From positions 3,844,001-3,908,000 of the forward strand of contig NZ_CP109150.1 in assembly GCF_035920365.1 (NCBI RefSeq): a stretch of DNA of 64,000 nucleotides. The letters are read 5' to 3'. How positions within the stretch are numbered: position 1 is the stretch's first letter; each line of letters begins with the position of its first letter. This stretch comes from Micromonospora sp. NBC_01740 (GTDB lineage Bacteria; Actinomycetota; Actinomycetes; Mycobacteriales; Micromonosporaceae). A model generated the notes under the pieces. That model made no database searches. It had not been told where the DNA came from and was given only the letters and a program-made list of their open reading frames with translations. The position numbers and the translations under genes are program-made. Below, one piece after another: positions 35,858 to 44,732 of this stretch.

Positions 35858-36790
35858 GTGACCGCACTCAGCCAGACCGCCCTGCTCCTCGAACTGGCAC
35901 CCGTCGTCGAGAAGAACCTCGACCGGCACCTGGCCGTCGCCAAGGAGTGGTTCCCGCACGAGTACGTGCCGTGGAGCGAGGGGCGCACCTTCGACGGGCC
36001 GCTGGGCGGCGAGGCGTGGGCGGAGAGCGACTCGACGATCCCCGACGTGGCCCGTACCGCGCTGATCGTCAACCTGCTGACCGAGGACAACCTGCCCTCG
36101 TACCACCACGAGATCGCCACCCTGTTCGGCCGCGACGGCGCCTGGGGCACGTGGGTGCACCGGTGGACCGCCGAGGAGGGTCGGCACGGCACCGCCATCC
36201 GCGACTACCTCACCGTCACCCGGGCGGTGGACCCGGTGGCGCTGGAGCGGGCCCGCATGACGCACATGTCCGCCGGCTACGCCAACGTCCACGACGACGA
36301 GGTGCTGCACTCCCTGGCGTACGTCTCGTTCCAGGAGCTGGCCACCCGGATCTCGCACCGCAACACGGGTCGGGTCACCGGCGACCCGGCCTGCGAGGCG
36401 CTGCTGGCCCGGGTCGCTGCCGACGAGAACCTGCACATGGTCTTCTACCGCAACCTGCTGGCCGCCGCCTTCGAGCTGGCGCCGAGCCAGGCGATGCGGG
36501 CGGTCGCCGACGTGGTGGCCGACTTCCAGATGCCCGGCAACGGCATCGACGGCTTCGCCCGCAAGTCCGTGGCGATCGCCCTGGCCGGCATCTACGACCT
36601 GCGCCAGCACCGCGACGAGGTGGTGGCGCCGGTGCTGCGCCAGTGGGACGTCTTCAACGTGACGGGGCTCGACGCCGACGGCGAGACCGCCCGCGACCAG
36701 ATCGCGACGCACCTCGACGACCTGGACCGCGCCGCCACCCGCTTCGAGGAGAAGCGCGACGCCCGGGCCGCCCGCCTGGCCGCCCGCTGA
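35858..36790 (+). CDS. Acyl-[acyl-carrier-protein] desaturase (ferritin-like di-iron)
   Basis: A soluble stearoyl-ACP-desaturase-like enzyme of 310 residues that would introduce double bonds into fatty acyl chains. Di-iron ligands are visible: LTEDNLPSYHHE, WTAEEGRHGT (ExxH) and AADENLHMVFY (second ExxH). It has no membrane helices, unlike the membrane-bound desaturases. GTG 35858 follows GGGAG. A perfect palindromic operator sits on its promoter, so it is likely repressed according to acyl-chain status. No regulator gene is adjacent; the cognate repressor must be elsewhere. Confidence 0.92.
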   Translation: MTALSQTALLLELAPVVEKNLDRHLAVAKEWFPHEYVPWSEGRTFDGPLGGEAWAESDSTIPDVARTALIVNLLTEDNLPSYHHEIATLFGRDGAWGTWVHRWTAEEGRHGTAIRDYLTVTRAVDPVALERARMTHMSAGYANVHDDEVLHSLAYVSFQELATRISHRNTGRVTGDPACEALLARVAADENLHMVFYRNLLAAAFELAPSQAMRAVADVVADFQMPGNGIDGFARKSVAIALAGIYDLRQHRDEVVAPVLRQWDVFNVTGLDADGETARDQIATHLDDLDRAATRFEEKRDARAARLAAR

Positions 36791-36819
36791 CCCGTCCCCG
36801 TCCCCGCCGCCCTCGCCTC

Positions 36820-36894
36820 GTCGATCATGCAGTTGTGGCGGGGGATGGAAGCCGCGAACCGCCAGTGTCCCGGCACCACAACTGCATGATCGAC
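36820..36894. repeat. Palindromic intergenic element, family member 1
   Basis: Perfect 19-base arms GTCGATCATGCAGTTGTGG (36820-36838) and complement (36876-36894) around a 37-base loop. The right arm ends on the first base of the thioesterase stop codon. It is related to the element at 44655-44715. Confidence 0.75.
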
Positions 36895-37415
36895 TACTCG
36901 GTGGGCGGGGGGTCCAGGGGGAAGAGGAGGCAGGTGGAGGTGGCGTGGGCGATTAGGCGCGACTTCGCGTCGAGCAGCTTCGCCTCCGCCAGGGCCGTGC
37001 GGCGACCGCTCTGCAGGACGGTGCCCTCGCAGCGCAGCGTGCCGCTCGCGACGGTGACCGGGCGCAGAAACTTCACGTTCAGGTCCAACGAGGTGTAGCC
37101 GACCCCGGCCGGCAGGGTGGTGTGCACCGCGCACGCCGCGGCGGTGTCCAGCAGGGTGGAGATGACCCCGCCGTGCACGGTGCCCAGCGGGTTGTAGTGG
37201 AACTCCTGCGGGACGAGTTCGACGGCCACCCACCCCTCGTCGGCCTCCATCCGGGACATGTCGACCAGGTGCATGATGGGCGGCGCCGCCAGCTCGCCGG
37301 CGATCATCGCGCGGAGCAGTTCCAGGCCGCCGCGCCGGCCGACGTGCGCGGCGTTGATGCCCGGGTCGGACCACGAGAAGGTACGGCTGCGCGCCGGATC
37401 CTGCGTCTGTGTCAT
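36894..37415 (-). CDS. PaaI-family (hotdog-fold) thioesterase
   Basis: A 173-residue hotdog-fold acyl-CoA thioesterase. The signature is NPLGTVHGGVISTLLDTAAACAV, followed by YTSLDLNVKFLRPV and GRRTALAEAKLLD. The substrate is unknown, probably an acyl- or aryl-acyl-CoA. ATG 37415 is preferred; a TTG at 37451 would add twelve residues without a ribosome binding site. It is divergent from an HxlR regulator that likely controls it through a shared 56-base region. Confidence 0.9.
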   Translation of the reverse strand: MTQTQDPARSRTFSWSDPGINAAHVGRRGGLELLRAMIAGELAAPPIMHLVDMSRMEADEGWVAVELVPQEFHYNPLGTVHGGVISTLLDTAAACAVHTTLPAGVGYTSLDLNVKFLRPVTVASGTLRCEGTVLQSGRRTALAEAKLLDAKSRLIAHATSTCLLFPLDPPPTE

Positions 37416-37442
37416 GGACCCAGCCTCGCAGCGCGTTGCTGA

Positions 37443-37457
37443 GTCTGTCAATCAGAC
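37443..37457. promoter_or_regulatory. Operator candidate between thioesterase and HxlR genes
   Basis: GTCTG-TCAAT-CAGAC, a perfect 5-bp dyad in the only intergenic space between the divergent pair. Confidence 0.45.
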
Positions 37458-37471
37458 CTAGCCTGGAGCGC

Positions 37472-37948
37472 ATGAGACCCGCGGCACTGGACTGGTCGGT
37501 GGAGAACTGCACCATCGCCCGCGCGATGGAGATCCTCGGCGAGCGGTGGACCCTCGTGGTCCTGCGCGAGGTCTTCAACGGCGTCCGCCGCTTCGACGAC
37601 ATGCGGGTGCGCACCGGCGTGCCCCGGCAGGTGCTGGCCAGCCGGCTGGCGATGCTGGTGGAGCGCGGCGTCCTGCGGCGCGAGCCCTACCGGGAGCCCG
37701 GCAGTCGGGAGCGCCACGAGTACCGGCTGACCGGGATGGGGCTCGACCTGTGGCCGGTGCTGGTCGCCGTCCTCGGCTGGGGGGACCGCTACCTGGCCGA
37801 CCCGGAGGGCTCGCCGCTGACGGTCGCGCACCGCGACTGCGGCGCGGAGGTCCGCGTCGAGCTGCGCTGCGAGCGCGGGCACGAGGTCGACCGGCCGCGC
37901 GACGTGGTGCCGCGGCCGGGGCCCGGAGCGCGCCGCCGCGCCGGCTGA
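37472..37948 (+). CDS. HxlR-family winged-helix transcriptional regulator
   Basis: A 158-residue regulator with the HxlR core: CTIARAMEILGERWTLVVLREVFNGVRRFDDM, then the recognition helix PRQVLASRLAMLVERGVLRREPY and the wing RHEYRLTGMG. A basic, proline-rich tail follows. ATG 37472 has GGAG five bases upstream. Divergent orientation with the thioesterase suggests it senses that enzyme's substrate or product; this is inference. Confidence 0.92.
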   Translation: MRPAALDWSVENCTIARAMEILGERWTLVVLREVFNGVRRFDDMRVRTGVPRQVLASRLAMLVERGVLRREPYREPGSRERHEYRLTGMGLDLWPVLVAVLGWGDRYLADPEGSPLTVAHRDCGAEVRVELRCERGHEVDRPRDVVPRPGPGARRRAG

Positions 37949-38269
37949 CCGTCCGTCGGTGGGCGGATCGGCCAGGGCCGCGACGGGTGCCGTCGGCGCC
38001 GATCAGCATGGTGACGTCATGGGGGCCGCCGGGTCGCGCGTACCGGATGGTGGGACGGTAGGCGAAGCGTATAGACGTACGCCTGTGTCCACGATGTTTC
38101 GGGCCGATGACCGCGGCAGCTGGGGCGAAAAGGACAAAGCCGGGTCTTGCATACGAACTCAAGTATGTGAATACTTCAGTGTGCTCGGCCGGTACCCCCA
38201 GATCGGCAGGGCTGCTCCCGGCTCGTGTCGCCCCGGCGCGGGTCTGTCACCCCTTCTGGAGGTTGTTGC
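37949..38269. other. 321-base gap with an AT-rich island
   Basis: No gene seen. It includes an unusually AT-rich stretch (about 38120-38180) with overlapping palindromes upstream of the protease gene. Confidence 0.5.
38150..38176. promoter_or_regulatory. Overlapping inverted repeats upstream of the protease gene
   Basis: CATAC-N8-GTATG (38150-38167) overlaps AAGTAT-GTGA-ATACTT (38161-38176). The first 14 bases match the direct repeat core at 15945. It is a probable operator or promoter element. Confidence 0.45.
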
Positions 38270-39319
38270 ATGCGACCCACGAGGTCCTCGCTCCGTCGTG
38301 CCGCCGTCGTCGCCGCGGCCGGCGCCATGGTCGCCGGCTCGCTGATCGGCGCGCCCGCCCAGGCCGCACCCTCGTTCGCCTCGCCCGACGCCGCCGCCGG
38401 CCTGGCCGAGCGCCTCGGCGACCGGTCCGCCGGCACGTACGCCGACGCCAACGGCAAGATGGTCGTCACCGTGACCGACGCGCTCGCCGCCCGGCAGGTC
38501 AGTGCCGCCGGCGCCACCCCGAAGATCGTCAAGCGCGGCGCCAGCGAGCTGGCCCGGGCCACCTCGGAGCTGGACCGCTCCGCCAAGATCCCCGGCACCG
38601 CGTGGTGGACCGACCCGGCCACCAACCAGGTCGTCGTCTCCGTCGACAGCACCGTCACCGGCACCAAGCTGGAGCGCGTCAAGGCCGCCGCCGAGCGGAT
38701 GAACGGCGCGATCCGGATCGAGGCCGAGGCCGGCGTGCTCGGCACCCGGATCTCCGGCGGCCAGGCCATCTACGCCGGTGGCGGCGGTCGCTGCTCGCTG
38801 GGCTTCAACGTCCGCAGCGGCAGCACCTACTACTTCCTGACCGCCGGGCACTGCACCAACATCTCGGCCAGCTGGTACAGCAACTCCGCCCAGACCAGCC
38901 TGCTGGGCAGCCGCACCGGCACCAGCTTCCCCGGCAACGACTACGGCATCGTGCGGCACAACAACTCCGCCAACGCCGCCGGCAACGTCTCCCTCTACAA
39001 CGGCAGCTTCCGGGACATCACCGCCGCCGGCAACGCCTACGTCGGCCAGTCGGTGCAGCGCTCCGGCAGCACCACCGGCCTGCGCAGCGGCTCGGTCTCC
39101 GCGCTCAACGCCACGGTGAACTACGCCGAGGGCTCGGTCTCCGGCCTCATCCGCACCAACGTCTGCGCCGAGCCGGGCGACAGCGGCGGCTCGCTGTTCA
39201 GCGGCACCATCGCCCTGGGCCTGACCTCCGGTGGTAGCGGCAACTGCCGCACCGGCGGCACGACCTACTTCCAGCCGGTCGGCGAGGCGCTGAGCCGCTA
39301 CGGCGTCAGCATCTTCTGA
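38270..39319 (+). CDS. Secreted streptogrisin-type serine protease (S1 family)
   Basis: A 349-residue preproenzyme. Signal peptide ([24 protein letters not shown], residues about 9-33), then an alpha-lytic-protease-type propeptide (to about residue 160), then a chymotrypsin-fold domain. The triad is intact: TAGHC (His, about 192), GNDYG (Asp, about 224) and EPGDSGGS (Ser, about 305). Four cysteines can form two disulfides. ATG 38270 follows TGGAGG. It is an extracellular endopeptidase, activated by removal of the propeptide. It ends before a strong terminator. Confidence 0.94.
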   Translation: MRPTRSSLRRAAVVAAAGAMVAGSLIGAPAQAAPSFASPDAAAGLAERLGDRSAGTYADANGKMVVTVTDALAARQVSAAGATPKIVKRGASELARATSELDRSAKIPGTAWWTDPATNQVVVSVDSTVTGTKLERVKAAAERMNGAIRIEAEAGVLGTRISGGQAIYAGGGGRCSLGFNVRSGSTYYFLTAGHCTNISASWYSNSAQTSLLGSRTGTSFPGNDYGIVRHNNSANAAGNVSLYNGSFRDITAAGNAYVGQSVQRSGSTTGLRSGSVSALNATVNYAEGSVSGLIRTNVCAEPGDSGGSLFSGTIALGLTSGGSGNCRTGGTTYFQPVGEALSRYGVSIF

Positions 39320-39333
39320 TCGATCGCACCGCA

Positions 39334-39363
39334 ACGGGCCGCCGGGTGATCCCGGCGGCCCGT
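39334..39363 (+). terminator. Hairpin terminator after the protease gene
   Basis: Perfect 13-base arms ACGGGCCGCCGGG/CCCGGCGGCCCGT around TGAT. Confidence 0.85.
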
Positions 39364-39409
39364 CCGTGTGCCCGGAGCGGTTCGCCGGACTCAAGCGGGC
39401 GGGCCGGGG

Positions 39410-39415
39410 TACGTT
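39410..39415 (+). promoter_or_regulatory. Putative -10 box of a leaderless promoter (MFS gene)
   Basis: TACGTT ends seven bases before GTG 39423, which has no ribosome binding site. Confidence 0.45.
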
Positions 39416-39422
39416 CCGGTCG

Positions 39423-41030
39423 GTGAGCGCCTCCCCGACCCCGCCCGCCGACGCCGTCACGTCCGCCTGGGCCCCGCTGCGGCTCGCCGCGTTCCGCAGC
39501 CTCTGGCTGGCGGTCCTGGCCAGCAACGTGGGCACCTGGATGCAGACCGTCGGCGCCCAGTGGCTGCTCGTCGAGGAAGCCAACGCCTCGACCCTGGTGG
39601 CGCTGGTGCAGACCGCCAGCATGCTGCCCGTGCTGCTGCTCGCCCTGCCTGCCGGCGCGCTGGCGGACACCCTCGACCGCCGACGGCTGCTGATCGGGGT
39701 GCAGTTCTTCCTGGCCACCGTCGGCGTACTGCTGACCGGCCTCACCGCCGCCGACCGGATGCCGCCGGCGCTGCTGCTCACCCTGACGTTCGCCCTCGGC
39801 GTCGGGCAGGCGCTGACCCTGCCGGCCTGGCAGGCGGTCATCCCCGAACTGGTGCCCCGCTCCCAGCTCGTCTCGGCCTCGGCGCTCGGGTCGATCAGCG
39901 TGAACCTGGCCCGCGCGGTCGGCCCGGCGGTGGCCGGGGTGCTGGTCGCCCGGGCCGGCGTCGCCACCGTCTTCGCCGTCAACGCGGTGTCGTTCGCCGT
40001 CTTCGCGCTGGCGCTGCTGCGCTGGCGGCCGGAACGGGCCGGCGCCGACGACCTGCCGGAGCGGTTCACCGCCGCGTTGCGCGCCGGCGGCCGGTACGTG
40101 CGGCACTCGCCGGTGGTCCGCCGGATCCTGCTGCGCGCCGCACTGTTCGTGGTGCCGGGCAGCGCACTGTGGGCCCTGCTGCCCCTGGTCGCCAGCCGCC
40201 GCCTGCACCTGGGCGCGGGCGGGTACGGCGTGCTGCTCGCCGCGCTCGGCGTCGGTGCGGTGGCCGGCGCCCTCGTACTGCCCCGGATCCGGTTGGCGCT
40301 CACCACCAACCGGCTCCTGCTGCTGGCCGGCCTGGTCTACGCCGCCGTCCTGGCGGTGCTCGCCCTGGCTCCGGGCCCGGTGCCGGTCGCCCTGGCCCTG
40401 GTGCCCGCCGGCATGGCCTGGATGACGGTGCTGTCCAGCGTCAACGCCGCCATGCAGCTCTTCCTGCCCGGCTGGGTACGCGCCCGCGGCCTCTCCGTCT
40501 ACCAGATGGTCTTCGCCGGCGGGCAGGCGCTCGGCGCGGTCGCCTGGGGCGCCCTCGGCGAGCTGACCAGCCTCGTGGTGGCGCTCGCCGCGGCGGCCGG
40601 GACGATGGCGGTCGGCGCGGTGACCGTACCGCTCTGGCCGCTGCGCGAGACCCGCGGCCTCGACCGGGACCCGGCCGTCTGGTGGCCGGAGCCGCACCTG
40701 ACGCCGCCCGCGGACCCACGCGGCGGGCCGGTGCTGGTGACCGTCTCCTACACGGTGCCGCCGGAGCGGCAGGCGGAGTTCGTCGCGGCGATGCGCCTGG
40801 TGGGCAGGTCCCGACGGCGTACGGGGGCGATGCGCTGGGGCCTGTTCCGCCCGGGCGAACGGGAGGACGGCTTCGTCGAGGTCTACCAGGTGCCGTCATG
40901 GGAGGAGCACCTGCGCCAGCACGGGGGCCGGCTCACCGGCGCCGACCGAGGGATCGAGGAACGGGCCCGGGCGCTCACCGTCGGGAAGATCGTGGTGAAC
41001 CACCTCCTGCCGGCCGACGCGGGTGACTGA
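39423..41030 (+). CDS. MFS exporter of the transmembrane secretion effector (EntS-like) family
   Basis: A 535-residue protein: about twelve membrane helices beginning RSLWLAVLASNVGTWMQTVGAQWLLVEE, a hallmark of the MFS_3 group. A soluble C-terminal domain of about 100 residues (VLVTVSYTVPPERQAEFVAAMRL, then WEEHLRQHGG) resembles a dimeric alpha-beta barrel (antibiotic-monooxygenase-like). The tail is standard for this family, not a new fusion. It probably exports a small molecule. GTG 39423 lacks a Shine-Dalgarno but lies right behind a -10 box, so translation is likely leaderless. Confidence 0.9.
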   Translation: MSASPTPPADAVTSAWAPLRLAAFRSLWLAVLASNVGTWMQTVGAQWLLVEEANASTLVALVQTASMLPVLLLALPAGALADTLDRRRLLIGVQFFLATVGVLLTGLTAADRMPPALLLTLTFALGVGQALTLPAWQAVIPELVPRSQLVSASALGSISVNLARAVGPAVAGVLVARAGVATVFAVNAVSFAVFALALLRWRPERAGADDLPERFTAALRAGGRYVRHSPVVRRILLRAALFVVPGSALWALLPLVASRRLHLGAGGYGVLLAALGVGAVAGALVLPRIRLALTTNRLLLLAGLVYAAVLAVLALAPGPVPVALALVPAGMAWMTVLSSVNAAMQLFLPGWVRARGLSVYQMVFAGGQALGAVAWGALGELTSLVVALAAAAGTMAVGAVTVPLWPLRETRGLDRDPAVWWPEPHLTPPADPRGGPVLVTVSYTVPPERQAEFVAAMRLVGRSRRRTGAMRWGLFRPGEREDGFVEVYQVPSWEEHLRQHGGRLTGADRGIEERARALTVGKIVVNHLLPADAGD

Positions 41031-41063
41031 CCTCGTCGTGGGTCCTTCCGCCCGGCACTCCTG

Positions 41064-41735
41064 TCAGCGGGTGAATCCGGCGTCGGTGAGGACGGCGAGG
41101 CCCTCGCCGAGGTCGCACTCCACGGTCAGTGTCAGCAGGTCGGCCCCCTCCACGGAGAAGGTCAGCGACTCCGCCGGTCGGGACATGGTGGTCGTGCGGC
41201 CCGGTCGGGGCTGCCGGGTCAGGGTGTCGTCGGGCTGCTTGATGGTCACGACGGCGCTGATCCGCACGGGGGACTCCGGATCCTGGCCCGGCGGGTACCA
41301 GGCCCGGAAGGTGGCCGAGAAGTCGAGGTAGCGGCGCTTCAGCGGGTAGCTGACCGAGCGGGCGCGGTCCGCGCCGTCGTTGCTCGGGCAGGAGAGCACG
41401 ACCGGCTGCGGCAGGTCGGCCCGGCCGGCGAGCGCGCGCGGCAGCGGTCGCAGGTAGCCGGCGCCGGTCTCGGGCGTCAGCGCGTCGAGGTACGTCCGGT
41501 CGGGGGCGACGCTGCCGGGGGTGGCCGGGGTGCTGGCCGGCGCGGTGGCGCTCGCGGTCACCCGGGACGGGGTCGGCGGCGGGGTGGGCCGCGGGTCCTG
41601 ACTCTGCCGGGGCCACTGCCAGGCGAGTACGGCGACGAGCAGGCTGGCCAGGCCGATCGCCGCACCGGTCTTCTCGCCGGGCGTCAGACCGCGTCGGCGG
41701 CGGGGGGAGTCCGTGCCGGTCGACGGCTCGGTCAT
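41064..41735 (-). CDS. Single-pass membrane protein with extracytoplasmic NPCBM-like domain
   Basis: A 223-residue protein with a short basic N-terminus, one membrane helix (TGAAIGLASLLVAVLAWQW) and a Pro/Thr/Ala linker. A C-terminal beta-rich domain (YLDALTPETGAGYLRPL, then RRYLDFSATFRAWYPPG, then DLLTLTVECDLGEGL) resembles the NPCBM/NEW2 carbohydrate-binding type. The similarity is suggestive only. It is divergent from another anchored protein of the same layout at 41933, with paired -10-like boxes between. Confidence 0.75.
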   Translation of the reverse strand: MTEPSTGTDSPRRRRGLTPGEKTGAAIGLASLLVAVLAWQWPRQSQDPRPTPPPTPSRVTASATAPASTPATPGSVAPDRTYLDALTPETGAGYLRPLPRALAGRADLPQPVVLSCPSNDGADRARSVSYPLKRRYLDFSATFRAWYPPGQDPESPVRISAVVTIKQPDDTLTRQPRPGRTTTMSRPAESLTFSVEGADLLTLTVECDLGEGLAVLTDAGFTR

Positions 41736-41932
41736 GGGGGTTCACCTGCACAAGATCGATGGGGGCGGTTCATTATCCCGGCTCGGCGGTGACGCCGCGT
41801 CCCCAACGGGTGACGGGTTGCTGACAGCGATCTTGCTCGATTTCTGGGATAAATGCGCCCCGTGCCCGGCGGTTGCCCCGGCAACAGGCATGGGCGGCGG
41901 CTGTACGGCCACCCGACGTGAGGAGCCACGAG
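41736..41932. promoter_or_regulatory. Divergent promoter region of the two anchored proteins
   Basis: GATAAT on the minus strand (41772-41777) and GATAAA on the plus strand (41848-41853) are plausible -10 boxes. CAAGATCG (41751-41758) and CGATCTTG (41828-41835) form an inverted pair. Confidence 0.4.
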
Positions 41933-42703
41933 ATGACCTCGGACCAGCAGGGCGCCCCGCTGCCGCCGCCTCCCGGCCCGGGCGGCTCGGCCGCGCCGAA
42001 GCCGCGCGGTGGCAGCCGCTGGCCCCAGGTTGCCGTCGGGGCCGCCGCACTGGCCGTCCTGCTCGGCCTGCTCGCCACGGTGCTGTCGCTGCGGGCGCTC
42101 GACCAGGCCAACGACGCCCGGGACATCGCCCGGGCGGCCGGCGCGGGCCGGGTGGACGAGCGGCCGGGCTCCGGCGAGCCGGCGGGAACGTCGACCGCGC
42201 CGGCGCCGGCGACGACCGGGGCGGAACCGCCGCCACCGGAGCCGAGCCTCAGCGGGAGCGCCGAACCCACCCTCGACCCGCGGGCCCCGGTCAAGGAGAA
42301 GTACGTCGACGAGCGCCTCACGCTGCGGGCCAGTTGCGGCAGCGACCTGGATATCGACCTGGACAAGCCCGAGGTGCGGGTCAGCAACGGCGAGGAGCTC
42401 CGGTTCACCGCCCGCTGCGGCGGCGACTCGTCGTACTTCAACCTGGCCAGCAGGGCGAGGGGCGCCCAGGTCGACGCCGCGACGCTCAGCGCCGCCGACT
42501 GCGACGACCGGATCGCGAAGGGTGCCATCGGCACGGACATCAACGTTCCCGCCCGCAAGGGCGTGGTGTTGTGCGTCCGGACCTCCCTGAGCGACGCCCG
42601 GGAGCGCGGCGACACCTGGAAGATGGCGCTGGTGCAGGTCACCGACGTCAACGACGACGGGACGGTGGTGCTGACCGCGCACGCCTGGGACATCGGGCTG
42701 TAG
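41933..42703 (+). CDS. Single-pass membrane protein, function unknown
   Basis: A 256-residue protein: a proline-rich cytoplasmic N-terminus, one helix (VAVGAAALAVLLGLLATVLSL), a Pro/Ser/Thr linker and a C-terminal domain of about 130 residues. Two cysteine pairs may lie in RASCGSDLD, ARCGGDS, SAADCDDR and VVLCVRT. I do not recognise the domain. Layout matches the divergent neighbour but sequence similarity is not evident. ATG 41933 follows GTGAGGAG. Confidence 0.75.
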   Translation: MTSDQQGAPLPPPPGPGGSAAPKPRGGSRWPQVAVGAAALAVLLGLLATVLSLRALDQANDARDIARAAGAGRVDERPGSGEPAGTSTAPAPATTGAEPPPPEPSLSGSAEPTLDPRAPVKEKYVDERLTLRASCGSDLDIDLDKPEVRVSNGEELRFTARCGGDSSYFNLASRARGAQVDAATLSAADCDDRIAKGAIGTDINVPARKGVVLCVRTSLSDARERGDTWKMALVQVTDVNDDGTVVLTAHAWDIGL

Positions 42704-42737
42704 CGGGGGACGGATCTGCGTCGCCGGCCGAACCCCG

Positions 42738-42772
42738 CCTCCCCCTCACCCCGCAACGGGGGGCGGGGGAGG
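42738..42772 (+). terminator. Hairpin terminator before aspS
   Basis: Symmetric arms CCTCCCCC...CCCCG and CGGGG...GGGGGAGG share one axis around CAA, 35 bases after the preceding gene. Confidence 0.75.
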
Positions 42773-42824
42773 GCTGACAGAATGCCAGGGGTAACGCTGT
42801 ACCGCAGATGAGGAGACGCGAGTC

Positions 42825-44630
42825 GTGATCCGTACCCATGACGCCGGCAGCCTGCGCGCGACGGACGCCGGCACCACGGTGACGCTCGCCGGGTGGGTGG
42901 CCCGCCGGCGCGACCACGGCGGCGTGATCTTCGTCGACCTGCGCGACGGGTCCGGCGTGGTCCAGGTGGTGTTCCGCGAGGAGGACGCGCACGCGCTGCG
43001 CAACGAGTTCTGCGTCCGCGTGACCGGCGAGGTGACCCGCCGCCCCGAGGGCAACGAGAACCCGGAGCTGCCGACCGGCGAGATCGAGGTGACCGCCGCC
43101 GAGCTGGAGGTGCTCTCCGAGGCGGCGCCGCTGCCCCTGCCCGTCGACGACCAGGTCGAGGCCGGCGACGACATCCGGCTGCGCTACCGCTACCTCGACC
43201 TGCGCCGCAGCGGCCCGGCGAAGGCGATGCGGCTGCGCTCGCGCGCCAACCAGCTCGCCCGCACGGTGCTGCATGAGCGGGACTTCCTGGAGATCGAGAC
43301 GCCGACGCTGACCCGGTCCACCCCGGAGGGCGCCCGCGACTTCCTGGTGCCGGTGCGCCTGCAGCCAGGCAGCTGGTACGCGCTGCCGCAGTCGCCGCAG
43401 CTGTTCAAGCAGCTGCTGATGGTCGGCGGCATGGAGCGGTACTACCAGATCGCCCGCTGCTACCGCGACGAGGACTTCCGCGCCGACCGGCAGCCGGAGT
43501 TCACCCAGCTCGACATCGAGATGTCCTTCGTCACCGAGGACGACGTCATCGACCTCGGCGAGGCGATCGTCTCGGCGCTCTGGAAGGACCTGGCCGGCCA
43601 CGAGATCTCCCGGCCGATCCCGCGCATCACCTGGCACGACGCGATGGCCCGCTACGGTTCCGACAAGCCCGACCTGCGCTACGGCGTCGAGCTGACCGAG
43701 CTGACCGACTACCTGCGCGGCACCGAGTTCCGGGTCTTCGCCGGCGCGATCGACGCGGGCGGCTACGTCGGCGCGGTCGTCATGCCCGGCGGCGCGTCGC
43801 AGAGCCGCAAGGAGCTCGACGGCTGGCAGGACTGGGCCAAGGCGCGCGGCGCGCGCGGCCTCGCGTACGTGGTGCTCGACGCCGAGACCGGCGAGGCGCG
43901 CGGGCCGGTGGCGAAGAACCTCTCCGCCGAGCACCTGGGCGGGCTCGCCGACGCGGTCGGCGCGAAGCCGGGCGACGCGGTCTTCTTCGCCGCCAGCACG
44001 AACACCCGCGAGGCGCAGGAACTGCTCGGCGCGGCCCGGATCGAGATCGCCAAGCGGGCCGGCCTGGTCGACGAGAGCGCCTGGGCGTTCTGCTGGGTGG
44101 TCGACGCGCCCATGTTCGAGCGCACGGACGAGGGCGGCTGGACGGCCGTGCACCACCCGTTCACCTCGCCGAACGCCGAGTGGGTCGACCGGTTCGAGGA
44201 GGCGCCGGACCGGGCGCTGGCGTACGCGTACGACATCGTCTGCAACGGCAACGAGATCGGTGGCGGCTCGATCCGTATCCACCGGGGCGACGTGCAGAAG
44301 CGGGTCTTCGAGCTGCTCGGCATCACCCCCGAGGAGGCGCAGGACAAGTTCGGCTTCCTGCTGGAGGCGTTCAAGTACGGCGCCCCGCCGCACGGCGGCA
44401 TCGCCTTCGGCTGGGACCGGGTCTGCATGCTGCTCGCCGGGGCGGACTCGATCCGCGAGGTCATCGCCTTCCCGAAGACCCGGGGTGGCTTCGACCCGCT
44501 GACCGGCGCGCCCACGCCGATCACCGCCCAGCAGCGCACCGAGGCCGGCATCGACGCCAAGCCGAAGCCGCAGGCCGCCCCGCACACCGGCACGGCCGGC
44601 CCGGCCGCCCCGGTGGTCGACCCCACCTGA
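42825..44630 (+). CDS. aspS: Aspartate--tRNA ligase
   Basis: Class II synthetase of 601 residues, the bacterial-type length with a GAD insertion. The N-terminal OB-fold contains [30 protein letters not shown]. Motif 2 is [30 protein letters not shown] and motif 3 is [19 protein letters not shown] 42825 follows GAGGAGA. Whether it also makes Asp-tRNA-Asn cannot be told from the sequence alone. A proline/alanine tail follows the core. Confidence 0.96.
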   Translation: MIRTHDAGSLRATDAGTTVTLAGWVARRRDHGGVIFVDLRDGSGVVQVVFREEDAHALRNEFCVRVTGEVTRRPEGNENPELPTGEIEVTAAELEVLSEAAPLPLPVDDQVEAGDDIRLRYRYLDLRRSGPAKAMRLRSRANQLARTVLHERDFLEIETPTLTRSTPEGARDFLVPVRLQPGSWYALPQSPQLFKQLLMVGGMERYYQIARCYRDEDFRADRQPEFTQLDIEMSFVTEDDVIDLGEAIVSALWKDLAGHEISRPIPRITWHDAMARYGSDKPDLRYGVELTELTDYLRGTEFRVFAGAIDAGGYVGAVVMPGGASQSRKELDGWQDWAKARGARGLAYVVLDAETGEARGPVAKNLSAEHLGGLADAVGAKPGDAVFFAASTNTREAQELLGAARIEIAKRAGLVDESAWAFCWVVDAPMFERTDEGGWTAVHHPFTSPNAEWVDRFEEAPDRALAYAYDIVCNGNEIGGGSIRIHRGDVQKRVFELLGITPEEAQDKFGFLLEAFKYGAPPHGGIAFGWDRVCMLLAGADSIREVIAFPKTRGGFDPLTGAPTPITAQQRTEAGIDAKPKPQAAPHTGTAGPAAPVVDPT

Positions 44631-44644
44631 CCCACCCACCGCCG

Positions 44645-44724
44645 ACCTCCTTGGGTTGATCATGAAGTTGTTGCGTTGCTCCCCGGCGTGTCGCGACAAC
44701 AACTTCATGATCAACGCCGGAGGT
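44645..44724. repeat. Palindromic intergenic element, family member 2
   Basis: Perfect 19-base arms GTTGATCATGAAGTTGTTG (44655-44673) and complement (44697-44715). An outer ACCTCC/GGAGGT pair lies at 44645-44650 and 44719-44724. The GGAGGT is the Shine-Dalgarno of the next gene. It is related to 36820-36894 with compensatory differences. Confidence 0.78.
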
Positions 44725-44732
44725 GGGGCGGG

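Noticed and set aside
36820..36894. Palindrome as a simple rho-independent terminator
   Set aside because: The 37-base loop, near-identical sequence to the element at 44.7 kb and compensatory changes fit a dispersed repeat better, although it may also terminate transcripts.
39423..41030. MFS plus monooxygenase-like domain as a novel fusion
   Set aside because: The C-terminal dimeric-barrel-like tail is a regular part of the transmembrane secretion effector family.
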